From a virus, in the IMG/VR virus record IMGVR_UViG_3300034198_008969, positions 1-29,408 of that record: a stretch of 29,408 bases of DNA; one strand, given 5' to 3'. Numbering within the stretch: position 1 is the stretch's first letter; each line of letters starts with the position of its first letter. Both the position numbers and the translations under genes were made by a program. Under the pieces are notes generated by a model. It was not told the DNA's origin, did no database searches, and saw only the letters and a program-made list of their open reading frames with translations. This document shows positions 22,823 through 29,408 of this stretch, piece by piece.

Positions 22823-24454
22823 ATGACTAAGTTCGGAACGAAAATAATTGAATTATGCATAGACGACGATTTTGATGAGGCTGGTATTGAAGCCATCTCA
22901 TTGGTATCTAAGCCAGCTCACGAAGAAGAGTGGATGGCATTCAACTCCCAAAAGAAATTTGAAACAGAACCTGAATTCTCTCCTTATAAGATTGTGGAAG
23001 ATAACTTCTGCAATAATAATCCAAAGTTAACCACTTTAGGTGAGCCCTATTCAAAGTTAATTGATGAGGGATGGTCTATTGTCAAAGTAGAAAAAATAAC
23101 TCCTCAAATGGTTCATAAAATGAACGAGGAGAAATTCTCATCCCCTAACGAACCCTCCGACTTAGATACTGACGAAACAAGAATTAGATTTAAATATGTA
23201 GGACCAAGAGATGCAAAGAATAGACAATTCTGTTCTGATATGTTGGCAACCAACAGAGTTTATAGAAAAGAAGATATTGATGATTTAACAGATGGAGTAG
23301 CAAATACCGAATTTGGCTCATATGATGTCTTTTTGTGGAGAGGGTCATATAACTGCCGACACCAATGGGTTAAGTTAATCTATAAGAAGGATGGTAAAAT
23401 CATTAACAACGCCAAATCAAGTAAAGGTTTAGAGAATGCACCAGGTGATGGATTGGGTAGTACATTACAACCTGATACAAGAACTGAGTCAACAATCAAT
23501 TCCCCTAACCCTTCTAAACAATGGAAACCTGGTACACCTCGTACTGGTAACTTTGCTGAAGAAAAAGGATTGGAAGATGCTTGTTGGGAAGGATACGAAC
23601 CAATTGGTTTAAAGGACGATGGTAGTCCTAATTGTGTTCCTATTAAGATGACCGAAGATGACTTCGCTGAATCAATCTCTGACTATCCTGAAGGTGTAAA
23701 GAACGCAGCTAAGAAGGCTGTAGATTACGCTGAAAAAAATGGGTGGGGTAGTTGTGGAACTGCTGTTGGTAAAACAAGAGCATCACAATTAGCTAAAGGA
23801 GAACCAATATCTGTGGATACAATCAAAAGAATGTATTCCTATTTATCAAGACACAAAACAGATTTGAGTTCATCAAAATCTTATGACGAGGGTTGTGGGA
23901 AATTGATGTATGATTCTTGGGGTGGTGAAGCAGCACTTGGATGGGCTGAAAGAAAAATCAAACAATTGGAAAAACAGAAAATGGTTTTTGCATTTGATGA
24001 AGAAAAAAGAATATTAGTTGGAGCAGCAATGGTGCCAAATAAGATGATACATAGATACGATTCAATGGGTCGTTTATACTATGTATTTTTCTCAAAACAT
24101 TCAATCAAGAAAATGGCTGACAAATTCTTGAAAGAAAAAAGAACTGATGAAACATCTGTAGAACATGATGGAATGAAGTTAGGTTCTGATAAGGTGTTTA
24201 TTACAGAGTCGTGGGTAAGTGAAGACCCCGTATTAGACAAGTCACATTTTTATGGTTTTGAATTACCTGCAGGAACTTGGTTCGTAGCAATGAAAGTTCA
24301 AGACGATAATGTATGGAAAATGATTAAAGACAAATCTCTGACAGGATTCTCCGTAGAAGGATTATTCGCAGAGAAATCAATGTTCTCCAAAGAGGACAAA
24401 CAAATAAACCAAATAAGAACACTTATTAATCAAATTACAGATTATGACAAGTAA
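22823..24454 (+). CDS. Fused head protein: MuF-like domain plus XkdF-like prohead protease (543 aa)
   Basis: Three parts. Residues about 118-190 (RIRFKYVGPRDAKNRQFCSD, then FLWRGSYNCRHQWV) resemble the C-terminal region of Mu-gpF-like minor head proteins. Residues about 289-385 (PEGVKNAAKKAVDYAEKNGW; GTAVGKTRASQLAKGEPIS; TVKRMYSYLSRH; DSWGGEAALGWAER) are a phage domain I know from other head proteins. Residues 397-515 (LVGAAMVPNKMIHRYDSMGR; TSVEHDG; GTWFVAMKVQDDNVW; TGFSVEGLF) match XkdF-like serine prohead proteases, with His in SVEH and Ser in GFSVEG as candidate catalytic residues. It would cleave scaffold and capsid during head maturation. The stop overlaps the scaffold start by 11 nt, so translation is likely coupled. 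Confidence 0.72.
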   Translation: MTKFGTKIIELCIDDDFDEAGIEAISLVSKPAHEEEWMAFNSQKKFETEPEFSPYKIVEDNFCNNNPKLTTLGEPYSKLIDEGWSIVKVEKITPQMVHKMNEEKFSSPNEPSDLDTDETRIRFKYVGPRDAKNRQFCSDMLATNRVYRKEDIDDLTDGVANTEFGSYDVFLWRGSYNCRHQWVKLIYKKDGKIINNAKSSKGLENAPGDGLGSTLQPDTRTESTINSPNPSKQWKPGTPRTGNFAEEKGLEDACWEGYEPIGLKDDGSPNCVPIKMTEDDFAESISDYPEGVKNAAKKAVDYAEKNGWGSCGTAVGKTRASQLAKGEPISVDTIKRMYSYLSRHKTDLSSSKSYDEGCGKLMYDSWGGEAALGWAERKIKQLEKQKMVFAFDEEKRILVGAAMVPNKMIHRYDSMGRLYYVFFSKHSIKKMADKFLKEKRTDETSVEHDGMKLGSDKVFITESWVSEDPVLDKSHFYGFELPAGTWFVAMKVQDDNVWKMIKDKSLTGFSVEGLFAEKSMFSKEDKQINQIRTLINQITDYDK

Positions 24455-25487
24455 AGAAGCAATTAGCAAGATTATGAATATCTTGAATATTTCAAGTCAA
24501 TCATTCTTTGAGGCAAAGACCGACCAAGGTGTAGCCGTAAAACAAGAAGGAGACAACTTAGAAGTAGGAAAGGTTTTATATGTTGCTACAGACGAAGGTA
24601 TGATACCAGCACCAGCAGGGAAACATATTCTTGAAGATGGAGCTGAAGTAGAAGTTGATGAAGAAGGCATGGTTTCTAAAATCAAAATGGGTAGTATGGA
24701 AGATTCTGAAGAATCTACTGACGACGCAGAAATTGAGAAAAAGAAAAAAGAAGCTGAAATCAAAGATATCGGAATGGCTGAATCACAAGAACCTGAAATC
24801 CCAATGGAAGATGGTGACATCAAATTAGCAGACGGACAAGTTTTGAGAATCGGAGGAGACAAACCAGAGTTCGGTGTGAATATCAAAAAAGTTATGTATG
24901 ACGGAACATTATCAGCTATTGCTGATGGTAGTTATGAAACAGCTAACGGAATGGTTATTAGCATCGTTGGTGGTGAAATTCAAGGAATGCAAACTATAGC
25001 TGAAAGCAAAGCAAGAGGTGGAGAATTTGTTGAAGCAAAATCGGGTGACATTAAATTAGAATCCCCAACATTTGATGTTGGAGAGAAGATTGAAGTTGTT
25101 GCAGAGGATGGTTCAATGAGTCCAGCACCAGATGGAGAACACCAAGTTGAATTGAAAGATTCAGATGGCAACGAAGTTAAAATTAGAGTACAAGTTAAAG
25201 ACGGAAAAATTGTAGAAAGAGAGAATGTAGAAGAAGCTCCTGAAATGGAAGAAGGTGATGACGATATGTCAGCATTTATGGAAGCATTTGCATCTGCTAT
25301 GAAAAAGTTTGAAACTAAGTTAGATGAAATAACTAACAAACAAATGTTACTTGAGAAATCATTCAAAAAATTCTCTAATGAACCAGCAGGTTCAATGGTT
25401 AAAAAACAAATAAACGGTGAATCTTTTTCAACACCAACTTCAAGTAAGTTGGAAGGTTTTAGAAGATTAAGAGACACTATGTCTTAA
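24444..25487 (+). CDS. Capsid scaffold candidate (347 aa)
   Basis: The protein is acidic, with a Lys/Glu-rich segment at about 90-110 (AEIEKKKKEAEIKD) and a helical C-terminus (MSAFMEAFASAMKKFETKLD, then ITNKQMLLEKSFKKF), both typical of scaffolding proteins between protease and capsid genes. Between them are three versions of a beta unit ending in a glycine turn: IPAPAGKHILEDGAEVEV, IADGSYETANGMVISIVG, and APDGEHQVELKDSDGNEVKI. Similar units occur in scaffold-like proteins of Bacteroidota phages. It probably drives prohead assembly and is then removed by the upstream protease. ATG 24444 overlaps the protease stop by 11 nt; the capsid gene starts 31 nt downstream. Confidence 0.65.
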   Translation: MTSKEAISKIMNILNISSQSFFEAKTDQGVAVKQEGDNLEVGKVLYVATDEGMIPAPAGKHILEDGAEVEVDEEGMVSKIKMGSMEDSEESTDDAEIEKKKKEAEIKDIGMAESQEPEIPMEDGDIKLADGQVLRIGGDKPEFGVNIKKVMYDGTLSAIADGSYETANGMVISIVGGEIQGMQTIAESKARGGEFVEAKSGDIKLESPTFDVGEKIEVVAEDGSMSPAPDGEHQVELKDSDGNEVKIRVQVKDGKIVERENVEEAPEMEEGDDDMSAFMEAFASAMKKFETKLDEITNKQMLLEKSFKKFSNEPAGSMVKKQINGESFSTPTSSKLEGFRRLRDTMS

Positions 25488-25518
25488 AAATAAATTAAAT
25501 TAAAAACAAAATATCAAG

Positions 25519-26749
25519 ATGAAAAAAAATCTTTCAAAATTGAATTTTAGTTACGATTTAGCAGGATTGAACACTTATGTAGATGCGTTAAATAGCGATA
25601 TCATCTCAGAAGCAGTTTTAACCCCCGTAACTATGGAATATGTTAATGTAATTCCAGGAATCAAAGGAACACAAAATGTCAACCTTTTGAATGAAACATT
25701 AGCAGTACAAACAGGAACAACTTGTGGTTGGTCTAACGAAGGTCAAGTGACTTTCACAGTAGCTGCTTTGTCAGTACAGGCATTAAAGGTCAACCAAAGC
25801 CTTTGCCTTCAACAGTATGAACTAGTGTAAATAATGCTGTGCCTATTAGGAATAATAGGGTAATAAATTGGGTAAAATCGGTGAAGGGTGTGATTCCTAA
25901 TACCGAGTCAAAGTTTCAGATTACGAAAGGCTGAAACCGATGTAGAGCATAGAGAGTGAATAAATATAATCTCTCCAAGAGTATCCAACAACGAGAACCG
26001 TTGAAAATGTATGCCGAACTAACACGAATGAGAAGTGTTAGAAGTAGAGGATAAAAAGCCACTACGATAACAAATTTGTAAACACACTTTGGCTTGGCCA
26101 GTATTTGAATGCTGGTAGTTACAATGAAAATGCTCCGTTTGAGCAAGCAATTGTAGATTTGCAAACTAAGCAAATCAAAAGATACAATGAGGACTTAATT
26201 TGGAACGCAAGTTCAGGTTCTTCTTCATTCAGTGGTTTCAAGCAATTATTAGCTAACACAGCTGGTGTTGTTGCTTTAACTGGTCAAACAGCTTTATGTT
26301 CTGTAACAGGTTCTTCAGCACAAGAAAAAGCTAACGCAGTATTAGCACAAGTTGATAACATAATCACTGCAATGGATAGAAATATCTATGACAGAGATGA
26401 TATTATCATCTTTATGAGTCAATCTCAATTTAAGTGTTACTTAACGGCAATCCGTAATGTAAACAACTTCTACATTGATTCAAGTGAAAATAAATTAGGT
26501 TCAGTTTATTCTGTATATCACCCGCAAACTAACTACAAAGTTGTAGGTGTTCCAGGATTGAATGGTTCTAACTTAATCGTAGCAGCTCCACAACAATACT
26601 TCTTAGTAGGTGTTGACTTAGTTTCTGATGAGGATTCATTCAGAGCGTGGTGGAGTCAAGATTTCCAAGAAGTAAGAATTATGGCAGCTTGGAAATTAGG
26701 AACACAAATCGCGTTCCCTGAGTTCTTCGTAACTAATGGATTAGCTTAA
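25519..26749 (+). CDS. Major capsid protein, interrupted by a group I intron; join(25519..25816,26067..26749)
   Basis: HK97-fold-type major capsid protein candidate by position (after protease and scaffold) and by strands and helices typical of the family: an N-terminal arm (DLAGLNTYVDAL), TPVTMEYVNVIPGIKGTQNV, and a C-terminal half with IMAAWKLGTQIAFPEFFV. The uninterrupted reading stops at 25828-25830 after QQYELV. Joining at 25816/26067 restores codon TAT and reads SLCLQQYNKFVNTLWLGQYL, giving 326 residues, a normal length. The two halves cannot both be complete genes: the second has no good start and would begin at TTG 26105 in mid-domain. The start is ATG 25519; a GC-rich hairpin (26759) follows the stop. 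Confidence 0.8.
25817..26066 (+). ncRNA. ORF-less group I intron (250 nt) in the capsid gene
   Basis: Splicing is inferred from a full set of pairings. P1: exon ACAGT plus intron AT (25812-25818) pairs with ATGCTGT (25834-25840), with the U-G wobble at the splice point after 25816. P2: 25842-25847/25854-25859. P3: TTGGGTA (25868-25874)/TATCCAA (25982-25988). P4: TCGGT (25878-25882)/ACCGA (25902-25906). P5: about 25885-25887/25896-25898. P6: GTTTCAG (25913-25919)/CTGAAAC (25931-25937). P7: GCATA (25947-25951)/TATGC (26010-26014). P7.1-like: GAGAG (25952-25956)/CTCTC (25971-25975), suggesting subgroup IA. P8: CAACG (25989-25993)/CGTTG (25999-26003). P9: 26019-26025/26035-26041. The intron ends in omega-G at 26066. 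It holds no endonuclease frame. Confidence 0.85.
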
Positions 26750-26758
26750 TAACCAAAT

Positions 26759-26782
26759 ATGGGGGGACGAATTGCCCCCCAT
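26759..26782 (+). terminator. GC hairpin after the capsid gene
   Basis: ATGGGGGG (26759-26766) pairs perfectly with CCCCCCAT (26775-26782) around ACGAATTG. There is no long T-run after it (TAACAAAATA), so it may act as a partial terminator or as a 3' end stabiliser of the abundant capsid mRNA. Confidence 0.65.
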
Positions 26783-26818
26783 TAACAAAATAAACTAACT
26801 TAATAAATTTAATATATT

Positions 26819-27346
26819 ATGGCTTGTAATTTAAGCGCTGGTATCCAATTAGGATGTCGTGATAATACAGGGGGTTTAAAAACTCTTTGGATTACTGATT
26901 ATACAAATATCTCATCTATCACACAAACTACTGGAGATACAATCACAGCAATCTCAGGAACAGGTACTTTCTATGAATTCCAATTATTGAGAACAAGTTC
27001 TTCTTTGACTGAAACAGTAAATGCTTCATTACCAAACGGAACTGTATTCTATGATGGACAAGTAGTAACTTACTTCAACAAACTGGGTCAAGAAAAAAGA
27101 AACATCCTTAAAACTTTAGCTCAATCTCAAAGATTGGCAATCGTTGCTGAGGACAATAACGGACAATATTTCTATTTAGGTCAAACTTACGGTTGCTTTG
27201 TTTCAGCAGGAACATCAGTAACTGGTTTAGCATTAGGAGACCAAAATGGTTACAATGTTACATTCCAATACTTAGAACCAAATCCAATGAATCAATTAGC
27301 AGGTTCATTAGCGGCAATCGCTCAAGGTATCAATGTTCAAGGATAA
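26819..27346 (+). CDS. Abundant virion structural protein, tail tube or head decoration candidate (175 aa)
   Basis: I recognise the overall pattern from conserved structural proteins in Bacteroidota phages but not a settled function: an opening of ACNLSAGIQLGCRDNTGG, WITDYTNI, GTFYEFQLLRTSSSLTE and the ending LGDQNGYNVTFQYLEPNP. That GY-x-VTF-x-(Y/G)-x-E ending is reminiscent of tail tube and related proteins; a decoration protein is an alternative. It is Gly/Thr-rich with strands and no charged runs. The gene is framed by two GC hairpins (26759-26782 and 27353-27380), which suggests a separately stabilised and heavily expressed transcript, as for a major structural protein. ATG 26819 follows an AT-rich gap. 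Confidence 0.6.
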   Translation: MACNLSAGIQLGCRDNTGGLKTLWITDYTNISSITQTTGDTITAISGTGTFYEFQLLRTSSSLTETVNASLPNGTVFYDGQVVTYFNKLGQEKRNILKTLAQSQRLAIVAEDNNGQYFYLGQTYGCFVSAGTSVTGLALGDQNGYNVTFQYLEPNPMNQLAGSLAAIAQGINVQG

Positions 27347-27352
27347 TAAATC

Positions 27353-27380
27353 AAGGGGGGGTAAAATCCCCCTTTATTTA
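27353..27380 (+). terminator. Intrinsic terminator after the 26819 gene
   Basis: AAGGGGG (27353-27359) pairs with CCCCCTT (27368-27374) around GGTAAAAT, followed by a T-rich stretch (TTTATTTAATTT). It is of the same type as the hairpin behind the capsid gene, with a better T-tract. Confidence 0.7.
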
Positions 27381-27390
27381 ATTTACAAAA

Positions 27391-28110
27391 ATGTTATTAA
27401 TCAAAACAAATCAAGAAAATGTATTGGTGGTTACGGTGTCACAGAATGCGACAATCTCTAACCCTGAATGGTTATTCTCTTTTACTCACATCTTTTCAAA
27501 ACAAAATGTGTCTTTTATACCAACAAATGTATCTACATCCAAAGTTAGATATGATGAGTTCTTGGTATATGAAGGAACGGGTGCAGGACAAGTTCAGTTT
27601 CCTTATGAGGGTTTGTATGTTTATAACATTTATCAACAGCCACAAGGTTCAGGAAACTTAAATCCACAATATAGTAGTGGTTTAATTGAGACAGGACAAG
27701 CACAAGTCATCGTTCAATCAGCAAATACAACGAATGACTATTACATTGAGTATGTATCTAATAATGAGTATAATTCTAACTTTATATTTGCCCCTGATGA
27801 ATTAACTCCATCATCAACAGTATCAGTTTATTCACAAGTTGTTAGTTTTTCATCAACTCCTATGAATAGTATTGTTTATAGATGTGATGGTAATTTTGCA
27901 GCAGCATCATACGGAACAAATCAAACCAATTTAACAGACCTTATTTCAATGTTTAATGCAGTTCCACCAGTTCAATCTTATGCAACATTCTTAGATTATG
28001 GTATATCATACGATAACGGAGATGGTAGAGTTAGAATGGAAATGGATGTATCGGTTTATAATTCTTTATGTTCAGGTGGCACATTAACATTAGATGTAAT
28101 ATATGATTAA
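27391..28110 (+). CDS. Virion structural protein (239 aa)
   Basis: Unnamed structural protein. The beginning has LLIKTNQENVLVVTVSQN, followed by EWLFSFTHIFSKQNVSF and a GLYVYNIYQQPQGSGN segment, a pattern that I associate with conserved proteins of Bacteroidota phage head or neck regions. Residues about 100-160 are Asn/Tyr/Ser-rich; the last 80 residues contain NAVPPVQSYATFLDYGISYD and end in a strand (GGTLTLDVIYD). The start is ATG 27391 after the terminator. It lies between the capsid-associated protein and the portal, which supports a role in the head or its connector. Confidence 0.55.
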   Translation: MLLIKTNQENVLVVTVSQNATISNPEWLFSFTHIFSKQNVSFIPTNVSTSKVRYDEFLVYEGTGAGQVQFPYEGLYVYNIYQQPQGSGNLNPQYSSGLIETGQAQVIVQSANTTNDYYIEYVSNNEYNSNFIFAPDELTPSSTVSVYSQVVSFSSTPMNSIVYRCDGNFAAASYGTNQTNLTDLISMFNAVPPVQSYATFLDYGISYDNGDGRVRMEMDVSVYNSLCSGGTLTLDVIYD

Positions 28111-28147
28111 TCACAATATCTTTATTATAATTGCTGGCACAAAAAAC

Positions 28148-28159
28148 TATATTTATTAG
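28148..28159 (+). promoter_or_regulatory. TATATTTATTAG element before the portal gene
   Basis: TATATT (28148-28153) is 7 nt before ATG 28161. The stretch TATTAG that follows matches the site before the protease gene. A TTG at 28131 could start the same frame but lies upstream of this element; the spacing supports ATG 28161 as the real start. Confidence 0.5.
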
Positions 28160-28160
28160 T

Positions 28161-29357
28161 ATGGAAGAACAAAAACCAATTGAAGATATCTTCAAGGTAT
28201 TCAATTTCGCAACAGCAAGAGTTCCAATTATTGAGGAACAAGCTCAAATGAATAACAGATGGCCTTGGGTTAGTTATGGTATCGCCAATCTTGCACCTCA
28301 AGAATTAATTGTTTTATTTAACACATCCCCGACCCACAGAGCGGCAGTAATGTCAAAATGGTATGGAGTTAGGGGAGAAGCAATATCACTTGCTGGTGGG
28401 GACGATTCAAGGTTACAGATGGCTAATTCAATGGGAGATACCATCTATGATATTTGGAACAAAGCAACTTTAGATTTTATTCTTTATGGAGCGTTCTCAT
28501 TAAATATTGTATGGAGAAGAGACAGAGATTTAGGTTTTGAAATCTATTCAATGGATACTTCCAAATTAAGAGCCGAGAAAGCCGATTTAGATGACCACAT
28601 CAAAAACTATTACTATTCAAGTGATTGGGCTTTCATTAAGAAATTCCCACCAAGAAAGATACCAGCATTTAATCCTGTAGATGAATTACCATCACAGGTA
28701 TTCTACTATACAACACACTCACCAGGTAATGAGTATTATGCTACACCTACATATTGGGGTGGAGCTACGGCAATCTCAACAGAGGTTGAAATCTATAATT
28801 GGTGGCATTCAAATATAATCAATGGTCTTAACCCATCATTGTTTGTATCAATCAATTCAGGTATCCCTGCACCCGAAGAGAGACAGCAGATATACGAAAC
28901 ATTAACTGCCAAGTATTCATCAAGTAATAATCCTGGTAAGTTGATGCTTACATTTGCTAACTCAAAAGAGGAGGCACCTGAGATTACAACTATTCAACCA
29001 AATGGTTCAGATAAGATGTATATTGAAATGGGTAATTCAGTTCAACAATCCATCTTAACATCACACCAAATTAGTTCCCCTGAGTTATTGGGTATTCAAA
29101 CCCCATCAGCTCTTGGAACACCAAATCACCTTGAGGCACAAGACCACTTCCAACACTTGGTTATTAAACCAATCCAAGAAGAAATCAAAAGAGTATTTGA
29201 GAAAATACTTTTATTGAGAGATAAACAACCAGCAGATATCCAAATTAAACAATTCCAAATGGTAACCATTCCTGATGAAGCACCAGTGAGAACTGATGTT
29301 GTTGATGAAACAAAGGATGTTGCTGTTGATGAAAATAAAGACGAAAATATAACCTAA
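28161..29357 (+). CDS. Portal protein (398 aa)
   Basis: This ring-forming protein is the DNA entry and exit channel at one capsid vertex. The order of features fits the HK97/PBSX-type portal family: WPWVSYGIANLAPQELIVLF, then SPTHRAAVMSKWYGVRGEAI, the stem-like stretch DTIYDIWNKATLDFILYGAF with NIVWRRD, and a C-terminal part with SVQQSILTSHQISSPELLGI and FQHLVIKPIQEEIKRVFEKI. The length is within the usual range. The last residues are acidic (DETKDVAVDENKDE). The portal lies downstream of the capsid gene, not directly after the terminase as in many phages. A new gene starts 6 nt after its stop. Confidence 0.88.
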   Translation: MEEQKPIEDIFKVFNFATARVPIIEEQAQMNNRWPWVSYGIANLAPQELIVLFNTSPTHRAAVMSKWYGVRGEAISLAGGDDSRLQMANSMGDTIYDIWNKATLDFILYGAFSLNIVWRRDRDLGFEIYSMDTSKLRAEKADLDDHIKNYYYSSDWAFIKKFPPRKIPAFNPVDELPSQVFYYTTHSPGNEYYATPTYWGGATAISTEVEIYNWWHSNIINGLNPSLFVSINSGIPAPEERQQIYETLTAKYSSSNNPGKLMLTFANSKEEAPEITTIQPNGSDKMYIEMGNSVQQSILTSHQISSPELLGIQTPSALGTPNHLEAQDHFQHLVIKPIQEEIKRVFEKILLLRDKQPADIQIKQFQMVTIPDEAPVRTDVVDETKDVAVDENKDENIT

Positions 29358-29363
29358 CTTACT

Positions 29364-29408
29364 ATGTCTCAAGCACTTATTCCACAAAATGTGTTATTGG
29401 TTTCGGAA
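29364..29408 (+). CDS. Start of a further head-region gene (partial)
   Basis: An ATG at 29364, six bases after the portal stop, opens a frame (MSQALIPQNVLLVSE) that runs out of the window at 29408. Only 15 residues are visible, so no function can be given. Its position, following the portal, suggests a head or portal-associated structural gene. Confidence 0.55.
   Translation, partial: MSQALIPQNVLLVSE

Noticed and set aside
24497-25477. Long - strand frames opposite the scaffold gene
   Set aside because: They are rich in Ser and hydrophobic residues that mirror the acidic + strand codons, and they cover a convincing + strand gene with overlapping start and stop neighbours.
25817-26066. Group II intron, transposon or inserted coding element
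   Set aside because: The insert lacks a GUGYG start and a domain V-like hairpin, terminal inverted repeats and any frame for an enzyme. The group I core pairings explain it better.
26105-26749. Second half of the capsid gene as a separate TTG-started gene
   Set aside because: The frame is open upstream of the TTG, has no credible start, and joins in phase to the first half once the group I intron is removed.
1-29408. tRNA genes, integrase, reverse transcriptase or diversity-generating element
   Set aside because: I saw no cloverleaf with a T-loop signature, no recombinase motifs, no YxDD-type reverse transcriptase and no template repeat that pairs with a fibre end.

Overview
The window is part of an AT-rich double-stranded DNA tailed-phage genome. 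The host is most likely a member of the Bacteroidota. This rests on generally absent Shine-Dalgarno sequences, promoter-like TATATTTA elements that resemble the Bacteroidota -7 element TAnnTTTG, and structural proteins that resemble tail and head proteins of phages of that phylum. A tape measure protein without a visible sheath protein suggests a siphovirus-like virion, which is an inference. Nearly all genes are on the + strand; one small zinc-ribbon gene is on the - strand.

Layout. 1-627: 3' end of a fibre-like protein. 628-863: non-coding, with two stem-loops, several promoter-like motifs and a sigma70-like promoter. 864-4450: small, early-type or regulatory genes, including a zinc-ribbon protein (-), a DUF6291-like protein, a winged-helix protein, a sigma-factor-like protein and a free-standing HNH homing endonuclease. 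4459-7217: packaging block, with terminase small subunit candidate, three unknowns and terminase large subunit. 7249-22784: tail block. It holds a probable tail assembly chaperone whose full product needs a -1 frameshift on a run of ten T, a duplicated-domain/fibre fusion, a connector-like protein, two large tail proteins, two modular fibre proteins with Thr/Pro linkers, a 55-residue gene and the tape measure protein. 22823-29408: head block. It holds a fused MuF-like/XkdF-like protease, a scaffold candidate, the major capsid gene, two structural proteins, the portal and the start of one more gene.

The main discovery is that the major capsid gene is split by a 250-nt, ORF-less group I intron (25817-26066). 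P1, P2, P3, P4, P5, P6, P7, a P7.1-like stem, P8 and P9 can all be drawn from the sequence. Removing it restores a 326-residue capsid protein. A second regularity is TATATT followed by 7-8 nt and then ATG at four gene starts, which predicts leaderless transcripts. A sigma-like gene in the same window is a candidate reader of this motif.

The genes work together as the late morphogenesis programme: terminase packages DNA through the portal into a capsid built from the major capsid protein, scaffold and protease, while the tail block makes a long tail carrying modular, lectin-like fibres. Head genes lie downstream of tail genes, and the portal is far from the terminase, which is an unusual order.
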